Positions 1-8,746 are shown, counted from the first letter of the stretch. The stretch is 64,000 nt of DNA from Paraburkholderia sp. BL10I2N1 (GCF_004361815.1 NZ_SNWA01000001.1:2294001-2358000), one strand, 5' to 3'. Notes: a model not told the origin generated them from the letters alone. A program made the numbers and translations.

Positions 1-493
1 TCGTGAAGCCGTGAATACCCGCCTTGGCAGTCGAGTAGTTCGTCTGGCCGAACTGCCCCTTCTGGCCATTCACGGATGAGATGTTGATGATTCGCCCCCA
101 CTCCCTGCTGACCATCCCCTCGATGACCTGCTTGGTCACGTTGAACAGGCTCGTCAGGTTCGTGTCGATGACATCGTTCCAGTTCTCACGCGACATCTTG
201 CGAAACACGCCGTCTCGCGTAATGCCGGCATTGTTCACCAGCACGTCAATCTCACCGACCTCTTTCTTCACCTTGGCGAAAGCGGCTTCTGTGGACTCCC
301 AGTCGGCGACATTGCCCTCCGAAGCAATGAACGAGAATCCAAGGGCGGTCTGCTCGGCCAGCCACCGCTCCCGCCGTGGTGAGTTGGGTCCGCATCCGGC
401 CACGACCGTTAGTCCGTCCTTGTGAAGCCGCTGACATATCGCCGTACCAATTCCACCCATACCGCCCGTTACGTAAGCGATTCGCTTTGACAT
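1..493 (-). CDS. phaB: Acetoacetyl-CoA reductase PhaB, 3' part outside window
   Basis: Reading the minus strand from the ATG at 493 gives an SDR protein beginning MSKRIAYVTGGMGGIGTAI, with the Rossmann TGGxGGIG motif, the NNAGITRD motif near residue 90, and the catalytic Ser...YxxxK (ISSVNGQ, then NYSTAKAG) before the window edge. This is the NADPH-dependent reductase that makes (R)-3-hydroxybutyryl-CoA for PHB synthesis. About 164 of roughly 247 residues are present; the C-terminus lies beyond position 1. A GAGGG Shine-Dalgarno sits 7 nt before the start. A phasin gene lies 1.5 kb away, which fits a PHB-related locus. The wording INISSVNGQKGQFGQTNYS is typical of PhaB rather than FabG. Confidence 0.93.
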   Translation of the reverse strand, partial: MSKRIAYVTGGMGGIGTAICQRLHKDGLTVVAGCGPNSPRRERWLAEQTALGFSFIASEGNVADWESTEAAFAKVKKEVGEIDVLVNNAGITRDGVFRKMSRENWNDVIDTNLTSLFNVTKQVIEGMVSREWGRIINISSVNGQKGQFGQTNYSTAKAGIHGFT

Positions 494-558
494 GTTCTAC
501 CCTCGGTTGCTGTTGCGGTTAAGGATTCAAACTTGTGGTTCGCGTGCATGCATGCGGC

Positions 559-942
559 TTACGCTGATTCGCACGCCTTCGCCTTCTGTGAGTCCGTGCT
601 TTTTCGCTTCCGGGCGACGGGTTTGCGAGCAGACACAGGTCCGGGTGCCGCGCTGGGTACCCCCTCCGGCAAACGGCCGCACTCGATAAAGTCCTGTAGC
701 ACCTTCGCCGCAGCCGGCTTCCCGCGCTGCTCCAGTCTTCTGCGAAGGGCCCCTGCAAATGCCTTCATGTCGTCGCGTCCGTGCCTGGCCTCGAACTCCA
801 GAATGGTTTCCCTGACCGCCGCAAGCATGCTTTCCTCGTACATCATGCTCGCGATATGCGAGGCGCCGCGCGCCAACTCCATCTCGTATTCATTCAGGCG
901 CGGCGGCTCCTCGAACGCCCCGTTTGGTTCAGCTGACTTCAC
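559..942 (-). CDS. Hypothetical protein with basic C-terminus, beside phaB
   Basis: A 127-residue protein read from a GTG start, with a GGGG ribosome binding site 7 nt upstream. I do not recognise the family. The first 85 residues look helical and charged (an ARGASHIASMMYEESM stretch, then FEARHGRDDMKAFAGALRRR). The last 30 residues are Ala/Pro/Lys/Arg-rich (SARKPVARKRKS), like nucleic-acid- or polyanion-binding tails. It is transcribed in the same direction as phaB, 65 nt upstream of it, so the two may form an operon. A PHB-related role is only suggested by position. Confidence 0.6.
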   Translation of the reverse strand: MKSAEPNGAFEEPPRLNEYEMELARGASHIASMMYEESMLAAVRETILEFEARHGRDDMKAFAGALRRRLEQRGKPAAAKVLQDFIECGRLPEGVPSAAPGPVSARKPVARKRKSTDSQKAKACESA

Positions 943-1106
943 ATCGATACCCCTAGGTTCTGCGGAAACACCTGCTGTGTCGCATCAGAAATGCGCACAG
1001 CGGTGTCATTTCGAAAGCGATGCCGACTGAGGTGTGCGCATCAGAACGTGTGAGGAGGGCCCGCGTGACACCGACTCCATTCACTGCAATTTCAATACAG
1101 TGCACA

Positions 1107-1379
1107 TCAGGCGACCTGAGTCTGCCCTGTGCAAAGCCAGTGAACGTCGAGATTGAGGACGGTGGCGAGACGCATACAGGCGTTCAGCGGCGGGACGGTG
1201 ATTCCACGTCGCCAGTATTGCACGTCGTATTCACTCACGCCCAGCCACTTCGCTGCGCGCGCAGAACTGATGCCGGCCCGTTTGAACGCCCTGTCGAGGC
1301 GTGCTGCCAAGGCACGCCTGAGGCGGTCATTCTCGGCAGTACGCTCGAGATGGTCAATATTCAGGGTGGCCCGATTCAT
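1107..1379 (-). CDS. XRE-family helix-turn-helix protein, 90 aa
   Basis: A small single-domain protein. Residues about 30-80 match the XRE/Cro fold: LDRAFKRAGISSARAAKWLGVSEYDVQYWRRG covers helices 2-3, followed by PLNACMRLATVLNLDVHWL. An N-terminal 25-residue helical extension precedes it. The start is ATG 1379 with GGGAG 9 nt upstream. It has no attached toxin or enzyme domain and no obvious toxin next to it. It probably represses its own or a neighbouring promoter; the A/T-rich segment just upstream (1385-1440) is a likely operator area, but I see no clear palindrome. Confidence 0.75.
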   Translation of the reverse strand: MNRATLNIDHLERTAENDRLRRALAARLDRAFKRAGISSARAAKWLGVSEYDVQYWRRGITVPPLNACMRLATVLNLDVHWLCTGQTQVA

Positions 1380-1602
1380 CTTCTTTATCTCCCAGCTTAT
1401 TTTTTTAAGCGATTCAGCACCGATTCTCCTCGATGCCGAATGAATCTATGCGTCCGCCATGACGGCCTCGTGACACCATGTTGGACTCTCCCGTTACGCT
1501 GTATCACAGCCGGAACAGCGTAACAGTCGCAGTTCCAACTATTCCTCCGCATGTATACCGAAGTCAAACGAAAAATAAATTGAACGATTTCGTTGCACCA
1601 CA

Positions 1603-1887
1603 TCAGGCTCGTGCCTCGGCTTTTCCGGTGACGAACTTTCTGCGCAGGCAACGGCTTTGGTCACGCAGCTTCGAAGCATTCGGTAGCGGGCCCCGGCGAG
1701 TGGATTGCAACACTTTTGCGGCGCTGCACACGTCCCGTGAAAGGCCCATGTCTCGCACCCGGTCGAAGCCCAGAAATGTTGCCAGGGTTTTCCCTGCAAA
1801 CCGTCTGTGACCCAACGCCGACGGGGCATTTGAGAAGACTCTCACGTACTGAGCACCGCTGCGATGGAACAGGTGATTGACATTCAC
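1603..1887 (-). CDS. Possible small basic protein, 94 aa
   Basis: The 630-bp gap between the XRE gene and the phasin gene contains no gene I can name. The best candidate is this minus-strand frame (starts MNVNHLFHRSGAQYVRVFSNAP), with a GGGG element about 9 nt before the ATG. Its composition is Arg-rich and Cys-containing, and I recognise no domain. Overlapping frames on both strands are also open, so it may not be coding. The remainder of 1380-2012 should hold the phasin promoter. Confidence 0.25.
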   Translation of the reverse strand: MNVNHLFHRSGAQYVRVFSNAPSALGHRRFAGKTLATFLGFDRVRDMGLSRDVCSAAKVLQSTRRGPLPNASKLRDQSRCLRRKFVTGKAEARA

Positions 1888-2012
1888 GCGCTACCCCATA
1901 AAATGAGATATTGCTGCATCGCATCAATCATTCACTTTTCGTGACCCATGGTGCGCGATTTCATTCATCGGACTTGCTGACATCGGTCACTTCACCTTCT
2001 ATGGAGTTAGTG

Positions 2013-2588
2013 ATGAGCAGTCTTACCCCGGAACAAATCGTCGCCGCGCAAAAAGCCGGTGTTGACACAACGTTTGGCCTCCTGAACAAAGCTTTTGCCG
2101 GCGTTGTAAAGCTGGTCGAACTGAATATGCAAGCGGCCAAATCGACCCTCGCCGAAAATCAGGAAATCCTGGCCAAGGGATTTTCAGCCGGAGCCCCGCA
2201 GGCGTTGTTCACTCAACAGGGAAGCCAGGTTCAACCCGCCATAGAAAAGGCGCAGTCGTACTGGCGCCTCGTCTACGAAATCACCTCCGGCACCCAAGCC
2301 GAATTCGCGGCGGTCGCCGAAGCGCAACTCAAGCAGTATCAACTCGATGCGCAGATTTTCGTGGACAGCCTCGTGAAAAACGCACCGGCAGGAAGCGAAA
2401 CCGCTGTGGCGGCATTGAAGACTTTCATAACGACGACAAGTGCGACGGCCAACAAGGCGTATGAAACAGCGAGGAAGGCAGCCAGGCAGGCAGTGGAGCT
2501 TGCAGAAAACAATATCAACGCTGCGTCGCCGGCCTCGACCAAGCGGACTCGACAGCTTCCGGCACCGGTCGAAGCCGCCGAGAAGTAA
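2013..2588 (+). CDS. phaP: Phasin (PHB granule-associated protein)
   Basis: A 191-aa protein of the Burkholderia/Ralstonia phasin family, the surfactant-like protein coating polyhydroxybutyrate granules. It begins [19 protein letters not shown] and continues with the typical amphipathic helical body ([28 protein letters not shown]). The C-terminal third is Ala-rich, with repeated heptad-like helices ([20 protein letters not shown]), and ends in a flexible Pro/Lys tail. ATG 2013 is preferred over the in-frame ATG at 2001 and a far upstream start because GGAG at 2003-2006 is spaced 6 nt from it. phaB upstream supports the assignment. Confidence 0.93.
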   Translation: MSSLTPEQIVAAQKAGVDTTFGLLNKAFAGVVKLVELNMQAAKSTLAENQEILAKGFSAGAPQALFTQQGSQVQPAIEKAQSYWRLVYEITSGTQAEFAAVAEAQLKQYQLDAQIFVDSLVKNAPAGSETAVAALKTFITTTSATANKAYETARKAARQAVELAENNINAASPASTKRTRQLPAPVEAAEK

Positions 2589-2885
2589 TAGCGTTTTGTC
2601 GTAGCCACCGCTATCAAATCTTTCACGCGAGCCCCGGCGCGGTTTTTTGGGGTGGTGGCCTGTGGCGCCCGGAAGCGACCAGCACGCCTCGAACGCCGTC
2701 ACGAAACCAATCTCTCGAGCCAGAAATTTTCAGGCGAAGTTGCGCAGGTTTTCTGCCGTAGCTTCGTTTGATTTCGTCTGGCATCAATCGCGGGAAGCGA
2801 CCACATTCCTCGCGGCCGAAGGTCTATCTAAGCGAGTGCCACATGGCAACGCCGGGACAACGGCAACGAGGCTGAGGAGGCGCGG

Positions 2886-3104
2886 ATGAACACGGCAGAA
2901 AGGCCCCTGCGGCTCCTGGTTGAAAAGTGGCTAACACCAACTTTTTCGACGCCGATTCGGGTAACCCGGTTCGGTCGCACTGGCACCAGCCGGCGACGCT
3001 ATGTGCGCGTTGAGGCACAGCGACCGGAAGGTTCGGTTGCGCTTTTTTTCTTCCGGCACGACGACGGCACATGGCACGTGTTCCCGCCGGAAACCGGGAG
3101 CTGA
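2886..3104 (+). CDS. Small hypothetical protein, 72 aa
   Basis: An open frame with a strong GAGGAGG ribosome binding site at about 2874-2880. The product ends in a beta-rich piece (RRRYVRVEAQRPEGSVALFFFRHDDGTWHVFPPE) that looks like a small compact sheet. I recognise no family. It lies downstream of the phasin gene in the same direction, but 300 nt away, so it probably has its own promoter. Confidence 0.55.
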   Translation: MNTAERPLRLLVEKWLTPTFSTPIRVTRFGRTGTSRRRYVRVEAQRPEGSVALFFFRHDDGTWHVFPPETGS

Positions 3105-3282
3105 CCATACTTGCTTGCGGCATGGTGCCGTGCGATGGGGTTATTTCAGCAGCCCGTTTGCTGTATTGCTTGACGTCAATTTTCGACCAAATTGAAATAT
3201 TTTCTATAGCAGAATAATTGAGTGCCACCGTTCTTTCGTGCACATGCCGGATAGAAAGAGCAGGTAAATCAGAGCGCATGCA

Positions 3283-3552
3283 ATGACCGCCACTGACAGA
3301 GGTTCGACGGGCAAAAGCCCCTACACGTTCCGCGACATCGACGCCGCGATAGCGCATCTCGAGCAGGTGCTGGGCGCAGAAGGCGCGAATTCTCTCTTCT
3401 CCAGAACTTACTGGCGTGGGCGCGTGCTTCAGGCACTTGCGACGCCGGGACTTGTACCGAACCAACAACAACGACTGCAGAGACTGCTGGAAAGCATCGA
3501 TGCCTTCCGGCCTGAAGTGCCAGTCTCCAGTCCGGAACAGTCGATGAGTTAG
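3283..3552 (+). CDS. Small hypothetical protein, 89 aa
   Basis: Predicted to be mostly helical: YTFRDIDAAIAHLEQVLGAEG, then FSRTYWRGRVLQALATPGLVPNQQQRLQRLLESIDAF. No domain recognised. The ribosome binding site is weak and an overlapping ATG lies 5 nt upstream in another frame, so the exact start is uncertain. It belongs to the run of short plus-strand hypothetical genes between the phasin and H-NS genes. Confidence 0.5.
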   Translation: MTATDRGSTGKSPYTFRDIDAAIAHLEQVLGAEGANSLFSRTYWRGRVLQALATPGLVPNQQQRLQRLLESIDAFRPEVPVSSPEQSMS

Positions 3553-3891
3553 GCCAACCGGCAGAGGGGCTCGCACATCCAGGCGGAACTCGCCTCATCG
3601 ATAGCCACTGCGGAGTTTCTATAGCACCACGCCATCGAAGTCGCGAGTTGGTTGCAAATGCAACTACAAGGGAAGAAAGTCTCAGGCTATCGGGTCGGGA
3701 CAGGCGCCGCTGCGAACCGTCCTGACTGCACTGCGCCCGCTACCCTATGGGTTGCGGTGACGCTTCCGCTTAACGAAAGGACTCGACAGCGGTCAACCCC
3801 GGGGGCCATCTGATTTATTATTGACCGGGTATGCCAGCGGGTGCTCTCGGCGGCAACCCTGCGTTCGAGTCAATAAGGAATCTATACAACT
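3553..3891. other. Intergenic stretch without a gene
   Basis: About 340 bases with no convincing reading frame on either strand. An A/T-rich patch (about 3808-3825) precedes the DUF1488-type gene and may hold its promoter. No hairpin or repeat stands out. Confidence 0.4.
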
Positions 3892-4164
3892 ATGGACGAC
3901 ACCCTCACCGCAGAACCCCGCGTTTCTTCAGACGGAAAAGTGGTTGCTTTCGTTGCATCTTTTCGCAACCAGTCGGTGCAATGCTCAATCACCCGCGACG
4001 CGCTCGAACGGCATTTCTGGTTGCCGGCCGGCGCAAACCAGGCGCGCGTATTGAAAGCGTTTGCCGACGGACACCTGCGCATAACGGCAGCCGTCGAAAG
4101 AAGAATGCTCAAGAAAGCCGGCGCCCCGATAGTATTGTCGGCAGCAGACTTTGCGGACCGATGA
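3892..4164 (+). CDS. DUF1488-type protein, 90 aa
   Basis: The sequence reads as a short DUF1488 family member. A first beta segment (DGKVVAFVASFRNQSVQCSITRDALERHFW) is followed by a helical half (RVLKAFADGHLRITAAVERRMLKKAGAPIVLSAADF), which matches the family pattern of a protein that begins with F-x-A-x-V-x-G-x-x-V-x-C-x-I-(S/T)-x-x-A-L. The function of the family is unknown. AAGGA lies 11 nt before the ATG. It is common in Burkholderiaceae accessory DNA. Confidence 0.65.
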   Translation: MDDTLTAEPRVSSDGKVVAFVASFRNQSVQCSITRDALERHFWLPAGANQARVLKAFADGHLRITAAVERRMLKKAGAPIVLSAADFADR

Positions 4165-4332
4165 CGCGGCTCCAGCGGCGACCATCTGTGCCGTCTCGCA
4201 CCGATTAAATCCGACGCATCTTTTAGAGGCGTATTGCATGCTTCCAATGCAGGCAGCCTCAGGGAGGCAACGCCAAACGCCAACCGAAGCGTCCGGACGG
4301 TGGTCGCGCCCGGTCCCCAGGAAACAACGTCG

Positions 4333-4563
4333 ATGAAAGAGAAAAAGGTCTCGGCGGAGGCACGCGCCCTCGAGCGCGTGGTGAGCGCCGCGCGAGAAGT
4401 ACAGGCCGCGTCACTACGGCTGGAAGCGCACTACGTGGAAGACCCACATAAGCAACCAACGACTTTGGGATTGGCCAGATTCGCGGCGGCCATGCAGGAA
4501 CTGAAGGACGCGCGGGAAGCCTTCGATGCGCTGCTCGAGAAAACAGACCTGACCTCACCCTGA
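4333..4563 (+). CDS. Small helical hypothetical protein, 76 aa
   Basis: Starts MKEKKVSAEARALERVVSAA and is almost entirely charged helix, with a possible coiled coil (REVQAASLRLEAHY ... ARFAAAMQELKDAREAFDALLEK). ATG 4333 is chosen because an AGGAA element lies 9 nt upstream; the longer frame from 4234 has no such site. No family recognised. Confidence 0.5.
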   Translation: MKEKKVSAEARALERVVSAAREVQAASLRLEAHYVEDPHKQPTTLGLARFAAAMQELKDAREAFDALLEKTDLTSP

Positions 4564-4780
4564 CGGCAATCTCACGAGTCAGCTTTGTGAGGCGGCAGTC
4601 GCTAGTTTCATTGGCATCGTGCCGTCGATACCGTGCTGAGCGCTTCCTGGACTGCACAGGAAGCACTGGTAATCCCGCGTTACCAATCTCGCACTGCCGT
4701 TTCACCTGTGTCCAACATTGCCTCCTACACTCCGAGCCACGTTCACTGACATTGCACGCAACGTGCGAGGAGAAGGGAAA

Positions 4781-5092
4781 ATGAACAAGACATTCGTTGG
4801 TGCGGCTCTCGGTCTGGCAGTGCTGGCAGTATCAACAGCAGCATCGGCCCACGTCGACGTCGGCATTGGTATCGGCATCCCGGTCGGGGTCTATGCCCCG
4901 GCTCAGCCGGTGTATGTTGCTCCGCCGCCAGTTGCCTACGCTCCCGCGCCCGTGGCCGTTGCCTACGGTGGCTACGACGATTGGCGGGCGCGGGCATGGC
5001 GCGAGCGTCGTGAATGGCGCGAACGTCAATGGCATCGCGACGAATCGCGTGACCACGAGTGGCACGACCGGGGCCGCTGGGGCGGCGATTGA
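4781..5092 (+). CDS. Secreted small protein with Pro/Val repeats and basic tail
   Basis: A 103-aa product with a clear Sec signal peptide (MNKTFVGAALGLAVLAVSTAASA, cleavage after ASA). Then come a Gly/Ile-alternating strand (DVGIGIGIPVGVY), a YxPxPVxVxPP-type low-complexity stretch and a Trp/Arg/His-rich tail (WRARAWRERREWRERQWHRDE). This architecture is common in small periplasmic or envelope proteins of Burkholderia; function unknown. GAGGAGAAGGG provides a strong ribosome binding site. Confidence 0.75.
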   Translation: MNKTFVGAALGLAVLAVSTAASAHVDVGIGIGIPVGVYAPAQPVYVAPPPVAYAPAPVAVAYGGYDDWRARAWRERREWRERQWHRDESRDHEWHDRGRWGGD

Positions 5093-5160
5093 ATCGGCGC
5101 CGGAACACACCACATCCCGAAAACATAACCCGAGCCTACCCTCGAATGAAAGCTAGCCCG

Positions 5161-5382
5161 ATGAAGTTTGCCTTGGCCGCTGCCACGCTGGCGTTGGCAA
5201 CAATTGGAACCGCCAACGCCGCCGGCTGCCTCAAGGGCGCGGTCGTCGGTGGTGTTGCTGGGCACTACGCGGGGAATCATGCGGTCGTCGGGGCCGTCGG
5301 CGGCTGCATGGTGGGCAAGCACCTGGCGAAGAAGCACGCCGAAGAACAGGCCGCGCAGCGCCAGACAGCGCAAGCTCAATAG
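5161..5382 (+). CDS. Glycine-zipper exported small protein, 73 aa
   Basis: A signal peptide (MKFALAAATLALATIGTANAAG) leads into a glycine-zipper segment (GAVVGGVAGHYAGNHAVVGAVGGCMVG) and a charged Gln/Ala-rich tail. This resembles glycine-zipper 2TM-type envelope proteins related to OmpA-like/SmpA-type lipoprotein domains, but there is no lipobox. The in-frame ATG 5146 is an alternative start. It lies 70 nt after the preceding secreted protein in the same direction and may be co-transcribed. Confidence 0.65.
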   Translation: MKFALAAATLALATIGTANAAGCLKGAVVGGVAGHYAGNHAVVGAVGGCMVGKHLAKKHAEEQAAQRQTAQAQ

Positions 5383-5400
5383 GACGTTGAATCAGGTTGG

Positions 5401-5433
5401 CCCGGTGGACCAGCGAGTCGCCGCTCCACCGGG
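5401..5433. terminator. Hairpin between convergent genes
   Basis: CCCGGTGGA at 5401-5409 is exactly complementary to TCCACCGGG at 5425-5433. It lies between the plus-strand glycine-zipper gene and the minus-strand H-NS gene. There is no T-run, so it is a candidate terminator or attenuating hairpin rather than a classical intrinsic terminator. Confidence 0.45.
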
Positions 5434-5447
5434 TAACCCTACTACCT

Positions 5448-6095
5448 TCAGGTCGCCGAGCCAGCGCCAGACTCGACTGTAGCCGCTGGAGTAGTCACGG
5501 CTGCGCTCTTGCGCGGCACTCTCTTTGCCGCCGACGTCCTGCTTGCAGCCCGCGCAGCCTTCTTCGCGGTCGCTCTCTTTGCCGGCGCCTTTGCGCTCAC
5601 CGCCTTCTTGGCGCCAGCTTTCTTCGCCGGCGATGCTTTCTTCACTGCGACAGCCTTCGTCACAACGACCTTCTTGGTGGCCGCTTTCTTTCCCGCAACC
5701 TTCGCCTTGCTCGCACCATCCGCATCGGTCGCCGCGCCGGCTTCTGCAATCAGGAACCTGCTGCGGTCCTTCACGTCCTTAATCCATGCTCGAGGCCGGG
5801 CATGACCACTCCACGTTTCGCCGGTTTTTGGATTCAAATATTTCGGTGACGGCTTCCCTTTTCACTGGGATGCCGCGTTCGCTTTGGTCCTGACCGCTGT
5901 CGTCGCGCTGACACTCAGCTTGTGTTCGCGTTTCTTGCCACCAACATGCACGTCGATGTCAGCAATCGTCAGGCCGTGTTTTGACGTTAACTCACGCATC
6001 TTGTCGATGACAGCGACGACTGCTTCGCAATGAGTGCGTCCGCTTGCGCATCTCAATTTCTTCATCTTTGCCCGGAGTTGTTCTAGTGTTGCCAT
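5448..6095 (-). pseudogene. H-NS-type nucleoid protein interrupted by one in-frame TGA
   Basis: The first 77 codons (MATLEQLRAKMKKLRC ... HGLTIADIDVHVGGKKREHKL) are the oligomerisation half of a Burkholderia H-NS protein. They end at TGA 5862-5864. In the same frame, 8 codons later, the DNA-binding half continues (KYLNPKTGETWSGHARPRAWI), then a long AAKK-type Ala/Lys-rich histone-H1-like tail. With the TGA read through, the gene is 215 codons with no other defect. Either a single CGA/CAA-type codon became a stop, or the two halves are made separately (the second part could only start at TTG 5837 or similar). It is divergent from another H-NS-like gene at 6391. Confidence 0.85.
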
Positions 6096-6390
6096 ATCAA
6101 CTCCGTGCGTCGTAGTTCAATTGCACGCAATATGCCAGGAGCGCGCATAATATTGCTGTGGAATTCCGGCACGACCGAAGTTCGGCTCCGGTCCCCACGC
6201 TGAGCGCAGCCTCGAACGACCCCGGTCATATTTCCAGTAGCGGTACATTCAGCGTCTGACGGGGAAACAGTGTGTGGAGGGCCTCATCGTCGCTCGCGGC
6301 CCATCACAGTATTCCATAGACCGAAACGGCACATCGCTGCAATCGGCGAGCGATTTCCTCAAGGAAATTGCTTTAAGGAAGGAATGGTTC

Positions 6391-6780
6391 ATGGACGAAA
6401 GAAAACGGGATAGCATGGTTGCTTATCTCCGTCGCCGTATGCAGGAATTTGGCATCAAGCCGGCCGACTTGGCATCAGCGATTGCGAGCGACCAATCAAC
6501 GCTTGCAGGACCGCGCTACCGCAGTGCGACCGGAGACACGTGGAACGGGGAAGGAAAGATGCCGCAATGGCTGCAACAAGCGATTAGTGCGGGACAGTCC
6601 GCCGAACACTTCAAAGTGTCCTCAAACGGGAAGCACCTGCGGAAAACCAGAGAAAAGGTCGACTGGCGCGATGACCCGTTTGCAGGAAGCCCGCTGGCGC
6701 GGGTGCAGCGCGAACCATCAACTGAGGCTTTTGCGACTCGCTACCTTCTGTCAACGCGGCACGGCCTTCGGCATAAGTAA
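6391..6780 (+). CDS. H-NS histone-family protein with C-terminal extension
   Basis: A 129-aa product. Residues 9-35 (MVAYLRRRMQEFGIKPADLASAI) are the end of an H-NS dimerisation region. Residues 43-61 (YRSATGDTWNGEGKMPQWL) match the DNA-binding motif Y-x-x-x-x-G-x-T-W-x-G-x-G-x-x-P-x-W of Burkholderia H-NS proteins. A basic 65-residue tail follows. ATG 6391 is chosen for the GGAAGGA element about 8 nt upstream; a GTG at 6274 in the same frame would add 39 residues without family resemblance. The N-terminal oligomerisation helix is shorter than usual, so it may act as a modulator of other H-NS proteins. Confidence 0.75.
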   Translation: MDERKRDSMVAYLRRRMQEFGIKPADLASAIASDQSTLAGPRYRSATGDTWNGEGKMPQWLQQAISAGQSAEHFKVSSNGKHLRKTREKVDWRDDPFAGSPLARVQREPSTEAFATRYLLSTRHGLRHK

Positions 6781-7356
6781 CAGCCTGATGGCGACATAAA
6801 CCATACGCCGCCGCATTCGGCCCTGATTGCAACTCGTCCCGGAGGGACCGAGCCACAGTTCCCTTTTAGCGCTCAAATCTTGAGCTTGTTTAGACTAACA
6901 GCCGATGCTCGTAGTACGGTCTATCTCTGTCATCATGAATTGCGTGTAGCTCGGCCAGATTGGAAACCACTTCCTCCCGGGCCGCAACTCCGCCACCCGC
7001 CGAGTGTTTTCCGTTGATGTCGAGGCAACAAGCCGTTCCTCGACAGGAGATATCTATCTGCTTCCGAGAAGAACGGGCGCGTCGCGAATTACATATCAGC
7101 AAATCTCGCCGTACCTGTGGTACTTTTTTTGAGCGTCCACAAATCTCCCCAGATGGCAGCCACTTTTTATTGGCCGTCATGCTCATCAAATCTGGTTATA
7201 CCTACTGCCGACTATCGCAGTGCTCTGAAGTCCTCAAGGACAGCAGTGTGCAGCAGCAGCCGAACGGAAGGTGCACCTTAAGTGTGCTCCATTGGATTTA
7301 AGCGAATCTGGCTGGGAGATATTGGGCTCTTTTAAAAGCGCAGTGGGTAATGCGGC
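6781..7356. other. Gene-poor stretch before the ISL3 transposase
   Basis: Several overlapping frames of 65-115 codons are open here, but none has coding-like composition or recognisable similarity. The last 30 bases (about 7,325 onward, GGCTCTTTTAAAAGCGC) probably contain the transposase-distal end of the ISL3 element. Confidence 0.4.
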
Positions 7357-8586
7357 TCACGAGGCATGCGGATTGAGTGCTGAGAAGTCGAGTTTGCCCG
7401 CGATGAGAAACAGCACGGTGCGCATGGTCTTGAAGCTGGCGTATCCCCGTGCCTTGCGCTTGGCGGCCTGAAACAGGCCGTTGATCGCCTCAATGAATCC
7501 ATTGGTCTGGCGTGTCTGCGCCCACGCGATGATGCCGTCGAAATGACGACGGATCATGCGCGCGACGTCCTTCATGGGCTCGACCTTGGAACGCATGACG
7601 TTGCCGCACCACCGGCGCAGCATTTTGGAGACGACGTGGATCTGTTTGCGATCGAGAATCTCGCGCAGTTGCTCGCGGTACATCCACGCTCGGGCCGTGC
7701 GGTTGGTGGCGTACTGGCTGATCAGCGCCTCGAGATCGGTCAGTTGCGCGAGATCGAGTTTCTCGGCATCCTTGAGCAGCGACCAGCGCATGCCCTTCAG
7801 CGAGGGATCGGTTTTCTGCTGCGCGCGGCGCACACCATCAAGCGCTTTGGACGCATGCGCCACGACATGAAACTTGTCGAAGGTCACACGCGCGTCGGGC
7901 AGGTGTTCGTCCACGCCCTTGATGAAGGCAGCCGACATGTCGATGCTGACCGATTCGATCTGTGCAGGCGTGGCATTATGTTCCTCCAGGTGCCGGGCAA
8001 AGCGTTCGACAACGCCGGCATCCTTGCCTGGCGTGACGAAGACCACGCGCCTTGCGTCCATGTCGGCGACCAGCGAGATATAGTCCTGCCCACGTCGGGC
8101 CGACGTTTCGTCAATGGCCACCGCGGTAACTTCGGACAGGTCGGTCGCGGCCACGGCCAGGTCCACGTAACGGTCACAGATGGCCTTCACCCGATGCCAC
8201 GACAGGTTCACCACGCGGGCCACCGCGGCAAATGTCATCTCCCGGCACAGCGTCAGCACGAGCGCTTCAAACAGCAGCGTGAAGCCGTCCAGCTTGCCTA
8301 TCCAGTCGGGTTCGACCAGGCGCACCGAGCCGTCCGGCAGACGCACCCGCGGCACCCGAACCTCCAGATAGCACTCGTGCTGAAAGAAGTTGAGGTGGCG
8401 CAGCCGCTTGATCTGGGTGTCGTGAGCCGGATGCTCGCCCGCGACGCCGGGATAGGGAAAGCGCGTACCCGCGACAAAGTCCACGGCAATGGTCAGTTCA
8501 CGCCGCGCGGCATCGAAATCGACGCCTTGCACGTACCACGGGGCCTTGATTCCCAAGGCGGCTTCAAACAGTTGGGTCTGGTTCAT
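7357..8586 (-). CDS. ISL3-family transposase
   Basis: A 409-aa DDE transposase. It has an N-terminal zinc-ribbon-like/HTH part (VVNLSWHRVKAICDRYVDLA), then the ISL3 core: AVAIDETSARRGQDYISLVADMDARRVVF (first Asp), VSIDMSAAFIKGV (second Asp), DKFHVVAHASKALDGVRR, and C-terminal TNGFIEAINGLFQAAKRKARGY with the final Glu. ATG 8586 gives MNQTQLFEAALGIKAPWYV, the usual start for the family. It looks intact. Confidence 0.95.
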   Translation of the reverse strand: MNQTQLFEAALGIKAPWYVQGVDFDAARRELTIAVDFVAGTRFPYPGVAGEHPAHDTQIKRLRHLNFFQHECYLEVRVPRVRLPDGSVRLVEPDWIGKLDGFTLLFEALVLTLCREMTFAAVARVVNLSWHRVKAICDRYVDLAVAATDLSEVTAVAIDETSARRGQDYISLVADMDARRVVFVTPGKDAGVVERFARHLEEHNATPAQIESVSIDMSAAFIKGVDEHLPDARVTFDKFHVVAHASKALDGVRRAQQKTDPSLKGMRWSLLKDAEKLDLAQLTDLEALISQYATNRTARAWMYREQLREILDRKQIHVVSKMLRRWCGNVMRSKVEPMKDVARMIRRHFDGIIAWAQTRQTNGFIEAINGLFQAAKRKARGYASFKTMRTVLFLIAGKLDFSALNPHAS

Positions 8587-8603
8587 CGGTTCACGTTGTC
8601 TTG

Positions 8604-8704
8604 CAGGGCTGGTTGCCGCATTCTGCCGCAACCAGCCCTGTCCCAGCTTACTTCTTCAACGCGCGTCAAGTATTCGCTTCGCCGGGCTGACGCCCGTACT
8701 TGAC
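8604..8704. repeat. Two strong hairpins upstream of the ISL3 transposase
   Basis: CAGGGCTGGTTGC (8604-8616) pairs perfectly with GCAACCAGCCCTG (8628-8640), 18 nt before the transposase start. A second structure has an outer stem GTCAAGTA/TACTTGAC (8665-8672 / 8697-8704) enclosing an inner CGGGC/GCCCG hairpin. The first would stop or attenuate transcription entering the transposase from outside the element. Confidence 0.6.
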
Positions 8705-8746
8705 CCGCCAAACCAGCCACTCGGAATTTGAAATAGGCAGATATTG

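Larger units (their letters stand above)
7325..8715 (-). mobile_element. ISL3-family insertion sequence, ends approximate
   Basis: One transposase gene occupies nearly the whole unit. The ends are placed approximately: a GGCTCTTTTAAAAGCG-like end near 7,325 and a GGCTGGTTTGGCGGG-like end (minus-strand reading) near 8,715 share only their first four bases. I could not identify matching terminal repeats or a target duplication with confidence, so one end may be degenerate. Confidence 0.5.

Noticed and set aside
2588..2660. Terminator after the phasin gene (CGCG...CGCG followed by T6)
   Set aside because: The stem is only four base pairs, so although the T-run is suggestive I do not list it as a feature.
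4259..4705. Minus-strand frame of 148 codons overlapping the 76-aa helical gene
   Set aside because: Arg/Pro-rich composition typical of antisense frames; the plus-strand gene has a ribosome binding site and a balanced sequence.
7543..8703. Long plus-strand frame of 386 codons across the ISL3 element
   Set aside because: It is the antisense shadow of the transposase, with His/Arg-rich composition and no known domain.
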